Source of the DNA: an uncultured Terrimonas sp.
GTDB lineage: Bacteria > Bacteroidota > Bacteroidia > Chitinophagales > Chitinophagaceae
Assembly (NCBI GenBank): GCA_946886925.1
Contig: CAMPJQ010000176.1
Coordinates: forward strand, 1 to 6,273
Direction of reading: 5' to 3'
Length of the DNA stretch: 6,273 nt
A program made the position numbers and the translations under genes. The notes under the pieces are model-generated. The model worked only from the letters and a program-made list of their open reading frames with translations. It did not search any database and was not told the DNA's origin. Numbering within the stretch: position 1 is the stretch's first letter; each line of letters opens with the position of its first letter. Positions 1 through 6,273 of the stretch are shown in pieces.

Positions 1-32
1 GGGCCATCACAGCCTGGCAACAGTGTAGAGCG

Positions 33-77
33 TGAGATCCCGGTGCGACTTTCTTTCTCTTACCTACGGGGTCTTCA
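33..77. repeat. Imperfect palindrome, first repeat unit
   Basis: Arms 33-42 (TGAGATCCCG) and 67-77 (CGGGGTCTTCA) pair with one bulged base and one G-T wobble, around a pyrimidine-rich loop. They match the perfect palindrome in the second unit, so the stem is kept although the sequence differs. Confidence 0.5.
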
Positions 78-188
78 CAGTCCCGGAAATTGTGAGGAGG
101 GTGAGACCCAGCGAATAGAATAATTATTTAATTTTAGGCGATAGGCTCTCATAGCACCAGGGTGTGGCTACCCCGCAGAATCTTTTGA

Positions 189-234
189 TGAAGACCCCGG
201 CGCGATTTCTTTTTTCTTCCCGACGGGGTCTTCA
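189..234. repeat. Perfect 11-bp palindrome, second repeat unit
   Basis: Arms 189-199 (TGAAGACCCCG) and 224-234 (CGGGGTCTTCA) are exact reverse complements with a 24-nt loop (200-223) rich in C and T. The right arm (224-232) is also an exact 9-bp complement of 258-266 (AAGACCCCG), so two mutually exclusive hairpins are possible. The second has an inner CACA/TGTG stem (233-236 with 246-249). Confidence 0.65.
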
Positions 235-353
235 CAGCCCGGCATTGTGAAAAGGGTAAGACCCCGGCTAATAGAAGCATTATTTAACTTTAGCGATTGC
301 TTTTTCTCAGCGCCAGAGTCTCTCATAGCTGCCCACAACAACTTTTGATGCAG

Positions 354-394
354 ACCGCAGTGCGGTTCTTAATTTCAAATTGTGGCCGGACAAT
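354..394 (-). terminator. Weak hairpins downstream of the efflux stop codon, possible terminator region
   Basis: Two short inverted repeats lie 10-50 nt after the stop: 379-383 with 390-394 (ATTGT/ACAAT, 6-nt loop) and 354-358 with 362-366 (ACCGC/GCGGT, 3-nt loop). Neither is followed by a clear U-run on the minus strand, so an intrinsic terminator is not secure. The larger palindromes at 189-267 lie further downstream and could also stop or stabilise the transcript end. Confidence 0.25.
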
Positions 395-403
395 ATGATT
401 GAT

Positions 404-1810
404 TTATAAATTTCCTTCCTGCTTCACATTGCTGTTATCCCATCCTCCACCGAGGCTCCTGTACAACAAAATCCAGGCATTGATCTGCTGGCGCTTCAGA
501 TCGGCCAGGGCCAGTTCATTTTGTATGGCATTTTGCTGTGCCGCAATTACTTCAAGATAGGTGGCCATACCGCTGCTGAACAACAACTGCGCATTGGGAA
601 TGGCTTTTTGCAGCACATCTTTTTGTGATTGTATGATGTCAATTTGCTTTTTTAATTTATCCAGTTGTATCAATGCATCCGATACTTCGCCTACCGCATT
701 AAGCACCATGCTCCTGAACTGAATGACGGCGTTTTCCCTTTGTATTTTGGCAGCCTCATACTGTGTTTTTAGCCGGCGCCCGTTTAAAATGGGCTGAACC
801 AAATTGCCGGCCACCGTACCAAACAACGAGGCGGGCATTAAAAACCAGTTGCTTGCTTTAAAAGCGTTTAACCCTCCCGCGGCAGTAATGCTCAAAGCCG
901 GATACCGGTTTGCCTGTGCAATGCCCACCTCTGCATCGGCTACCTGCAAGGCATACTCGCTTTGTTGTATATCCGGGCGGTGGCGCAGGAGCGACGCCGG
1001 TATTCCGGTGGAAAATTTATCAGGAATATGAACTCCGTTTAATTTTCCTTTGATGGCAATATGCTGCGGCTGGCGGCCCATTAAAATACTCAGCGCATTT
1101 TCCTGTACCTGCAAAGCCTGCTCCAGTTCGGGGATCAATGCCTCAGTTGCCTTTTTTTGAGCTTCGGCCTGCTGAACAGCGAGGATGGTTACCTCACCCG
1201 CCTGCTGCTGCAGTTGAATGATGCGCAATGTATTTTCGTGAAGCGCCAGGTTCCTGCGCGCAATATCCAGTTGTTCCTTCAACATTACAATGCGATAGTA
1301 AGCAGATGCGGATGCCGCCACCAACCGGGTTTGCAACCAATCCACAGCAGCAGCACTCTGCAGATACCCGGCCAATGCCGCCTTCTTTTGAAGGCTGATC
1401 TTTTTCCATATATCAATCTCCCAACTCAGGCTAAGTCCTGCAGTATAATCCTCAATATGACCGGCGTCAATAAATTTTTCCAAACTCAGTCCGTTCAAAC
1501 TGTTCTCCGAAGGATGCGATGAATTGGCTGTAATGCCGGCCTGCACGGCAGGTAACCAGGCTTTATTTGCCTGCTTTAAAAATTCATTGTTCAGCCGAAC
1601 CGTATTCAACGCCACCTGCATATCGTAATTGCGGTGCAATACGGTAGCAATAACATTTTGCAGGCTGGTGTCGGTGAAAAATTGCTTCCATTCCATGTTT
1701 GCCACCGCGCCGGTATCATTGGCCACTGCAACAGCAATACTGTCGTCGGCATGCCGGAACTGTTGCGACAGCTCTATTTCCGGGCGGCTGTACTCCCTGC
1801 TTACCTGGCA
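404..1810 (-). other. C-terminal outer-membrane factor module (residues 1056-1523) of the fused protein
   Basis: This is the TolC-like exit duct, expected to form a trimeric barrel in the outer membrane and an alpha-helical tunnel in the periplasm. It opens with Cys1056-Gln-Val and a Tyr/Pro stretch (EYSRPEIEL), as in OprM/NodT lipoproteins. NodT-family landmarks follow in order: MEWKQFFTD (1094-1102), SWEIDIWKK (1184-1192), a coiled-coil-rich helical hairpin (about 1195-1300), LLRHRPDIQ (1329-1337), VADAEVGIAQANRYPALSI (1345-1363), a second helical hairpin (about 1400-1460) and the closing LYRSLGGGW (1504-1512). There are two internally similar OEP halves, as the family requires. At 468 residues after the Cys it matches a free-standing mature OprM-type protein, so nothing seems lost by fusion. 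That normally separate gene is missing here as an independent ORF. Confidence 0.92.
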
Positions 1811-4800
1811 GGAATACAAAAACAGCGGTATCAGCAGCAAAGACAGGGCACGCCGTGGTATTTTTATTTTTGATTCCTGCAGGTACTGAAAAATAACATA
1901 CAGCACCGGGATAACGAATATACCCAATAACACACCGGTAAGCATGCCGCCCACCGCACCTGCTCCAATGGAATGGTTACCCAGGGCAGAGCCTCCGCTG
2001 GCACGCATCAATGGTATCATACCGGCAATAAATGCAAATGAGGTCATTAATATCGGCCGCAGTCTCAGCCGCGATGCTTCTAAGGCTGCCTCCACTATCG
2101 TTTTGCCCGCCCTGCGCCGCTGCACAGCATACTCTACGATCAGGATCGCGTTCTTCGCCAGCAACCCAATGAGCATGATCAATGCCACCTGCACATATAT
2201 ATTGTTCTCTATTCCCAGCAAATTAATGAACAGCATCACTCCAAATACACCCAGCGGGATCGTTAATACCACGGCAAGGGGCAGTATATAGCTTTCATAC
2301 TGCGCAGCCAGCAAAAAATAAACGAATACAAGGCTCATCAAAAAAATGATGGTGATTTGCGAGCCCGCGTTTTTTTCTTCACGGGTCATTCCCGTCCACT
2401 CATAACCAAAATTACGCGGCAGCACTTCCTTTGCTGTTTCTTCAATGGCAACAATGGCATCGCCGGTACTGAAGCCCGGTTTGGGTTTGCCATTAATGGT
2501 AACCGCATTGTATAAATTATTCCTTGTTACCGTTTCGGCGCCATACACCCTTTTAAAACTTACAAGTGCATTGGCCGAAACCATCTCACCCCTGTTGTTC
2601 TTTACATAAATTTCATTGAGTGAGGATGCATTGTCGCGGTAACTGATATCGGCCTGTGCAATAACCCGGTAAAATTTTCCAAAACGGTTAAAATCCGAAA
2701 CAAAAGTGCTTCCGTAATATACCTGCAATGTTTGGAGCAAATCACTCACGCTTACGCCCAGTTGCTTTGCCTTTTCATTGTCTACTTCAATTTCATACTG
2801 TGGATTGTTGGCGGCAAAAGTGGTAAAGGCAAAAGCAATTTCCTCGCGCTGCATAAGGGCGCCGATAAATTTTTTTGCTGTATTGTCCAGCGCTTCCAGT
2901 GAACCATTGCCCCGGTCCTGCAGCATAAACTCAAAACCATCTACATTACCAAAACCCGATACCGTGGGAAAAGTAAAAAACACCGCGTTAGCGTCCTTCA
3001 CTTCCGCCTGAACTTTTTGGGTAAGATAGGCTGCCATGGCCGAATAATCTTTCACTTCGCCACGCTGGTCTTTGTCTTTTGTGCGTATAAAGCCGGCTCC
3101 GTAAGGGGCGGCATTGGCATTGGAAATAAAATTTAAGCCATCTACCTGGTAATGATTTTTGGTGAAAGCCTGCCTGCTTACAATGTCTTCAATTTTTTTC
3201 ATGGCCCGGTGGGTTCTTTCGAGGGAACTGCCCGGAGGCGTATTTACCGCATACAATACAAATCCCTGGTCTTCTGTTGGGATAAACCCTGTAGGCGTTT
3301 GCTTAATCATAAAATAGGTGACCACCGATACCAATACCAGTCCGGATACCGCTACCCATTTTTGACGAAACAAAAACTTCAGTGATCCTGTATATTTCCG
3401 GGTCATTGCATTAAATGCCACGTTAAAAGCGCTAAAAAACCGTTTTGCAAAGCTGCTTCCGCCGGCAGATGTTTCCGCATGATTGTTTTTTAAAAACAGG
3501 GCACACAATGCCGGGCTGAGTGTTAACGCATTGAGCGCTGAAATTAAAATGGCGATGGCCAATGTAAATGCAAATTGTTTGTAGAACACTCCTGCCGGTC
3601 CCTGCATGAAGGTAACGGGAACGAACACGGCCACCATTACAAGCGTAATGGAAACGATAGCGCCCGATATTTCATTCATGGATTCAATGGTGGCCTCCCT
3701 GGCAGGCAAACCCGTTCGCTCCATTTTGGTGTGAACGGCTTCCACCACAACAATGGCATCATCTACCACAATACCAATGGCCAGCACCAATGCAAATAAC
3801 GTGAGCAGGTTAATGCTGAACCCAAACAACTGCATAAAAAAGAATGTGCCTACAATAGCCACGGGCACGGCAATGGCGGGGATGAGTGTGGAACGAAAAT
3901 CCTGCAAAAACAGAAAAACAACGATAAACACCAGTATAAATGCTTCCAGAAGCGTTTCTTTTACCTGGCTAATAGACTCATCTAAAAAATCTTTGGCGTT
4001 GAACATGATGACCGGTTCAATACCTGTTGGCAATGTCTTCGAAAATTCTTTTATCAGCCTTTCCGCTTCTGTAAGAATTTCATTGGCATTGGAACCCGCC
4101 GTTTGCAAAAGTGCAATGCCTGAGGTAGGACCACCGTTCAACCTGCTGTTGGTAGCATAGGAAAATGAACCAAATGATACCCTGGCAAGATCTTTTAACC
4201 GGATAACCGAACCATCGTTGTTTGCCTTTACTATAATATTTTCGTAATCTTCGCCTTTATTGAGCTTACCCTTGTATTTTAAAACATATTCAAACACTTC
4301 CCGGCTGCTTTGGCCAAGCCTTCCGGGCGAGGCTTCAAGACTTTGCTCCTTTATTGCACCGAGTACATCCTGCGGAGAAAGATTGTATGCGGTAAGCCTG
4401 TCGGGTTTTAACCATATCCGCATCGAATACTCGCGGCCGCCGAAAGGTTGTACTTCGGCCACACCGGGTATGCGCTGCATTTGCGGGATCAGGTTGATCT
4501 TGATGTAGTTTTGTATAAAAGCTTCATCGTACAGGCTGTCCTTACTGGTGAGCGCCACGAACATCAAAAAGCTGTTCTGTTGCTTTTGCGTGGAGATGCC
4601 CGCCTGGATAACTTCCTGCGGAATTTTACTGCTGGCTTTGGAAACGCGGTTTTGCACGTTAACAGCCGCTATATCAGGATCGGTGCCCTGCCTGAAAAAC
4701 ACATTCAGCGTCATGCTTCCATCGTTGCTTGAATTGGAAGTCATGTAGGTCATATTTTCCACACCATTCACTGCTTCTTCAATGGGTGTGGCTACAGACC

Positions 4801-4975
4801 GGGCTACCACTTCGGCATTTGCCCCGGGATAGGTGGCGGTTACGGTAACGGTTGGAGGTGCAATATCGGGAAATTGTGAAATGGGCAATACACTTACAGA
4901 AATGATACCCAGTATCACCAACAGTACAGAAATAACGGTTGATAAAACCGGTCTTTCAATGAATTTTCTTAACAT
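404..4975 (-). CDS. Fused RND efflux pump (HAE-1, AcrB-like) and outer-membrane factor (OprM/NodT-like), 1523 aa
   Basis: This protein would pump hydrophobic or amphiphilic compounds from the inner membrane and periplasm, using the proton gradient, through its own outer-membrane duct. Residues 1-1035 form a complete HAE-1 RND protein. The start is FIERPV; TM1 is about 10-30; porter loops are about 31-340 and 557-870; TM2-6 lie at about 341-492, TM7 at about 538-556, and TM8-12 at 872-1030. The proton relay is intact: Asp405-Asp406 in TM4 (GIVVDDAIVVVE), Lys941 in TM10 (GLLAKNAILIVEYA), and Arg971 and Thr978 near TM11. The double Asp fits drug-type rather than metal-type (CusA/CzcA) pumps. Residues 1036-1056 are a signal peptide with lipobox. 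Residues 1056-1523 are a full outer-membrane factor. Each half has normal family length, with no stop between them and no in-frame Met at the junction. The ATG has no Shine-Dalgarno, as is usual in Bacteroidota. It lies 80 bp after the adaptor gene, so co-transcription is likely. The substrate is unknown. Confidence 0.95.
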   Translation of the reverse strand: MLRKFIERPVLSTVISVLLVILGIISVSVLPISQFPDIAPPTVTVTATYPGANAEVVARSVATPIEEAVNGVENMTYMTSNSSNDGSMTLNVFFRQGTDPDIAAVNVQNRVSKASSKIPQEVIQAGISTQKQQNSFLMFVALTSKDSLYDEAFIQNYIKINLIPQMQRIPGVAEVQPFGGREYSMRIWLKPDRLTAYNLSPQDVLGAIKEQSLEASPGRLGQSSREVFEYVLKYKGKLNKGEDYENIIVKANNDGSVIRLKDLARVSFGSFSYATNSRLNGGPTSGIALLQTAGSNANEILTEAERLIKEFSKTLPTGIEPVIMFNAKDFLDESISQVKETLLEAFILVFIVVFLFLQDFRSTLIPAIAVPVAIVGTFFFMQLFGFSINLLTLFALVLAIGIVVDDAIVVVEAVHTKMERTGLPAREATIESMNEISGAIVSITLVMVAVFVPVTFMQGPAGVFYKQFAFTLAIAILISALNALTLSPALCALFLKNNHAETSAGGSSFAKRFFSAFNVAFNAMTRKYTGSLKFLFRQKWVAVSGLVLVSVVTYFMIKQTPTGFIPTEDQGFVLYAVNTPPGSSLERTHRAMKKIEDIVSRQAFTKNHYQVDGLNFISNANAAPYGAGFIRTKDKDQRGEVKDYSAMAAYLTQKVQAEVKDANAVFFTFPTVSGFGNVDGFEFMLQDRGNGSLEALDNTAKKFIGALMQREEIAFAFTTFAANNPQYEIEVDNEKAKQLGVSVSDLLQTLQVYYGSTFVSDFNRFGKFYRVIAQADISYRDNASSLNEIYVKNNRGEMVSANALVSFKRVYGAETVTRNNLYNAVTINGKPKPGFSTGDAIVAIEETAKEVLPRNFGYEWTGMTREEKNAGSQITIIFLMSLVFVYFLLAAQYESYILPLAVVLTIPLGVFGVMLFINLLGIENNIYVQVALIMLIGLLAKNAILIVEYAVQRRRAGKTIVEAALEASRLRLRPILMTSFAFIAGMIPLMRASGGSALGNHSIGAGAVGGMLTGVLLGIFVIPVLYVIFQYLQESKIKIPRRALSLLLIPLFLYSCQVSREYSRPEIELSQQFRHADDSIAVAVANDTGAVANMEWKQFFTDTSLQNVIATVLHRNYDMQVALNTVRLNNEFLKQANKAWLPAVQAGITANSSHPSENSLNGLSLEKFIDAGHIEDYTAGLSLSWEIDIWKKISLQKKAALAGYLQSAAAVDWLQTRLVAASASAYYRIVMLKEQLDIARRNLALHENTLRIIQLQQQAGEVTILAVQQAEAQKKATEALIPELEQALQVQENALSILMGRQPQHIAIKGKLNGVHIPDKFSTGIPASLLRHRPDIQQSEYALQVADAEVGIAQANRYPALSITAAGGLNAFKASNWFLMPASLFGTVAGNLVQPILNGRRLKTQYEAAKIQRENAVIQFRSMVLNAVGEVSDALIQLDKLKKQIDIIQSQKDVLQKAIPNAQLLFSSGMATYLEVIAAQQNAIQNELALADLKRQQINAWILLYRSLGGGWDNSNVKQEGNL
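1808..1870 (-). other. Internal lipoprotein signal peptide and lipobox at the pump/duct junction (residues 1036-1056)
   Basis: Seen directly: a basic segment (Lys1036, Lys1038, Arg1041, Arg1042), a hydrophobic core (about 1043-1053, ALSLLLIPLFL), then Leu-Tyr-Ser-Cys with Cys1056. This is the n-region, h-region and lipobox layout of a Bacteroidota lipoprotein. Known topology: RND pumps end in the cytoplasm after TM12, so this helix would cross outward and place Cys1056 at the periplasmic face, where signal peptidase II acts. Inferred: cleavage before Cys1056 would release the duct as an acylated outer-membrane lipoprotein. If not cut, the segment would act as a thirteenth transmembrane helix. 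Confidence 0.8.
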
Positions 4976-5055
4976 CAGAAAAGTATTTGGCCATCCCGCT
5001 TGTGGTTACTCCAAAAGCAGGTATTGGTATATAAATAGAATAAATAAAATGAGCC
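4976..5055 (-). promoter_or_regulatory. 80-bp AT-rich intergenic leader between adaptor and pump genes
   Basis: This is non-coding sequence between the adaptor stop and the pump ATG. No Shine-Dalgarno is present before the pump start (the coding strand reads CCAAATACTTTTCTG, then ATG), as is common in Bacteroidota. There is a small imperfect inverted repeat: 4986-4990 with 5011-5015 (TTTGG/CCAAA) and 4991-4993 with 5003-5005 (CCA/TGG). It could be a weak RNA hairpin near the start codon. I see no convincing internal promoter or terminator, so I infer read-through from the adaptor gene. Confidence 0.35.
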
Positions 5056-6255
5056 TTACATCGCCTTTTTCAAACTGTCGGGGCTTATCTGCCGGGGATT
5101 GATTACAACGCCATCCCTTAGGCGACCCAGTCCTTCATAAACAATTTTATCGCCTGCCTGGAGTCCTTTTTCAACCAGGTAACTGGTGCCGCTGGTGCCG
5201 GAAACAGAAATGGGTTTACTCATCACTTTGTTTCCATCCTGCACTGCAAAGACAAATATCTTGTCCTGTATTTCATAAGTGGCTTCCTGGGGAATTTGTA
5301 TTACGGATGAAAACAAATGGGGTATACGAACCTCGCCTGTATTACCAGAACGCAGCAGTCCTTCGTTATTGGGAAAACTTGCCCGGAAACTGATTGACCC
5401 TTTGCTGATATCGAATTGCCCGGAAACCATTTCTACTTTCCCTTTATGCGGGTAAACGGTACCGTCGGCCAGCAGCAATTCCACGGGAGGCAACTGTTTA
5501 ATTTTTTCCTGGATGCTTTTCCCGGAAAACGCTTTCTTGAACTGGATGAAGTCGTTTTCGCTCAGGGAAAAATAAACAACCACATTTTTTATTTCTGAAA
5601 GCACGGTTAACGCTTCGGGATTTACAGTGCTAACCAGGCTACCTGTTTTAAAAGGAATGCGGCCGATATAACCGTTGGCAGGAGCGGTGATGAGTGTATA
5701 ATTCAAATTGATTTTAGCGCTTTCAACCATAGATGCTGCCTGCAGCACGTTGGCCTGTGAAGCTTCCCGGGCAGCTACCGCCGCCTTTAGCTGCACTTCC
5801 GAAACAACCTGGTTCGTTACCAATGGTGTTAGCCTGGAAACATTGATGTTGGCTGTGGAAAGATTGGCTTTGGCTGCGGCAAGATTGGCACTGGCGTTGT
5901 TGAAGCGTTCGGAATACTCCCGCGGATTGATTCTGAACAGAGGTTGTCCTTTCTGAACAAAAGCCCCTTCATCTACGTAAATATGATCCAACTGCCCGTT
6001 TACCTGTGGGCGAATTTCTATATCCTTGCTTCCCTCAAGCGTAGCCGGAAATTCCTGGTAGGTTGTAACGGCGCCCGGCCTGATGGTAAGCACGGGTAAA
6101 TCAAGCGGTGGCTGCACCATATTCTCCTTACCCGAAGTGGAGCTGCAGGCCTGCATAAAAATAAAAGCAAAAAATAGTGGAAGCAGCAGTAGCTTATTTC
6201 CCATGGAGGTAACACTTTTAATGCGTGTTACGGCGTCCGAAAATCTTTGTTCCAT
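5056..6255 (-). CDS. RND efflux periplasmic adaptor subunit (membrane fusion protein, AcrA/MexE family), putative lipoprotein
   Basis: The adaptor joins the inner-membrane pump to the outer-membrane duct in a tripartite efflux system. The chain of 399 residues shows the family order. A lipoprotein signal at about 18-37 ends in Met-Gln-Ala-Cys37. The first half of the lipoyl domain contains IRPQVNGQL and VDEGAFVQKGQPLFRI (about 81-109). An alpha-helical hairpin rich in Ala, Asn and Ser follows (about 113-183). The second lipoyl half carries ITAPANGYIGRI (189-200). The beta-barrel region follows (about 205-313, with VVYFSLSE and RASFPNNEGLLRSG). A membrane-proximal domain closes the chain (about 318-388, with GLQAGDKIVYEGLGRLRDG). 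No acidic outer-surface export signal follows Cys37, so a periplasm-facing lipid anchor is likely. Start: ATG at 6255 is used here, but Met18 (6204) would give a tidier signal peptide beginning MGNKLLLL. Neither has a Shine-Dalgarno. It is the first gene seen of the operon. Confidence 0.95.
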   Translation of the reverse strand: MEQRFSDAVTRIKSVTSMGNKLLLLPLFFAFIFMQACSSTSGKENMVQPPLDLPVLTIRPGAVTTYQEFPATLEGSKDIEIRPQVNGQLDHIYVDEGAFVQKGQPLFRINPREYSERFNNASANLAAAKANLSTANINVSRLTPLVTNQVVSEVQLKAAVAAREASQANVLQAASMVESAKINLNYTLITAPANGYIGRIPFKTGSLVSTVNPEALTVLSEIKNVVVYFSLSENDFIQFKKAFSGKSIQEKIKQLPPVELLLADGTVYPHKGKVEMVSGQFDISKGSISFRASFPNNEGLLRSGNTGEVRIPHLFSSVIQIPQEATYEIQDKIFVFAVQDGNKVMSKPISVSGTSGTSYLVEKGLQAGDKIVYEGLGRLRDGVVINPRQISPDSLKKAM

Positions 6256-6273
6256 GTGGTTGTTTTTTTAATG
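6256..6273 (-). promoter_or_regulatory. A-rich leader just upstream of the adaptor start
   Basis: The coding strand reads CATTAAAAAAACAACCAC before ATG. It has no GGAGG-like motif but does have a run of seven A, which matches the A-rich, Shine-Dalgarno-poor initiation regions known in Bacteroidota. The window ends here, so the operon promoter and any regulator gene lie outside it. Confidence 0.4.

Larger units (their letters stand above)
1..370. repeat. Degenerate tandem repeat region: two ~156-bp units plus partial flanking copies
   Basis: Compared by eye, unit 33-188 aligns with unit 189-349. Shared blocks, in order, are TGAGATCCCGG with TGAAGACCCCGG, a pyrimidine-rich spacer, ACGGGGTCTTCACAG with GACGGGGTCTTCACAG, an ATTGTGA segment, GAGACCC with AAGACCCC, an AT-rich TTATTTAA segment, CTCTCATAGC (146-155 and 320-329) and CTTTTGATG (182-190 and 342-350). 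The offset is about 156-157 bp in the first part and 160-174 bp later, because of small insertions. Sequence 7-43 resembles 75-110 and 232-267 (a TCACAG...GACCC block), so the left edge cuts a further copy. Sequence 349-370 looks like the eroded start of a third unit. No protein-coding ORF is convincing here. The function is unknown; a genome-wide intergenic repeat family is possible. Confidence 0.7.

Noticed and set aside
1..370. CRISPR array or insertion sequence
   Set aside because: The units are about 156 bp and diverged, with no regular short repeat-spacer pattern. There is no transposase ORF, and no terminal inverted repeats with target duplication could be defined.
1157..1522. Plus-strand ORF of 121 codons opposite the duct half
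   Set aside because: It is antisense to a strongly conserved coding frame, its product resembles no family I know, and it has no initiation context. It is a shadow ORF.
1864..1899. An ATG (1899-1897) just upstream of the junction as a separate start for the outer-membrane factor
   Set aside because: It is in a different frame from the duct and stops at TAA (1866-1864) after 11 codons, so it cannot start the duct.
1944..2291. Plus-strand ORF of 115 codons opposite TM9-TM12
   Set aside because: It is a shadow of the conserved RND C-terminal membrane segments, with no independent support.
3753..4160. Plus-strand ORF of 135 codons opposite the pump's TM2-TM4 region
   Set aside because: Its composition (Asn, Ser and Met rich) is the complement of the hydrophobic pump codons. 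No domain is visible.
404..4975. Metal-efflux (CusA/CzcA type) pump
   Set aside because: TM4 carries the Asp-Asp pair (405-406) and the N-terminal and porter motifs follow the HAE-1 drug-efflux type, not the metal-type pattern.

Overview
The window holds one minus-strand operon segment of a Bacteroidota-type bacterium. A family such as Chitinophagaceae is plausible but unproven. This rests on the protein sequence character, the A-rich leaders without Shine-Dalgarno motifs, and moderate GC with AT-rich gaps. Read in the direction of transcription (right to left), it encodes a complete tripartite RND efflux pump in only two genes.

At 6255-5056 lies a periplasmic adaptor (membrane fusion protein, AcrA/MexE type) with a lipoprotein signal. 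An 80-bp AT-rich gap follows. At 4975-404 lies a single 1523-residue ORF. Its first ~1035 residues are a full HAE-1 (AcrB-like) inner-membrane pump. Its last 468 residues are a full OprM/NodT-type outer-membrane factor. The outer-membrane half keeps its own lipoprotein signal peptide and lipobox (Leu-Tyr-Ser-Cys, Cys1056) inside the fused chain. The likely reading is a polyprotein that signal peptidase II could cut into pump and exit duct, giving equal amounts of each. Adaptor, pump and duct would then assemble across the envelope to export hydrophobic or amphiphilic compounds. The substrate cannot be read from the sequence.

The left 400 bases (1-403) have no convincing gene. They hold a degenerate tandem repeat with a period of about 156-174 bp, built around a palindromic arm (TGAAGACCCCG / CGGGGTCTTCA) that can form alternative hairpins. 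Two weak hairpins lie just downstream of the efflux stop codon and could help end transcription. The operon promoter is not visible; it would lie beyond the right edge.
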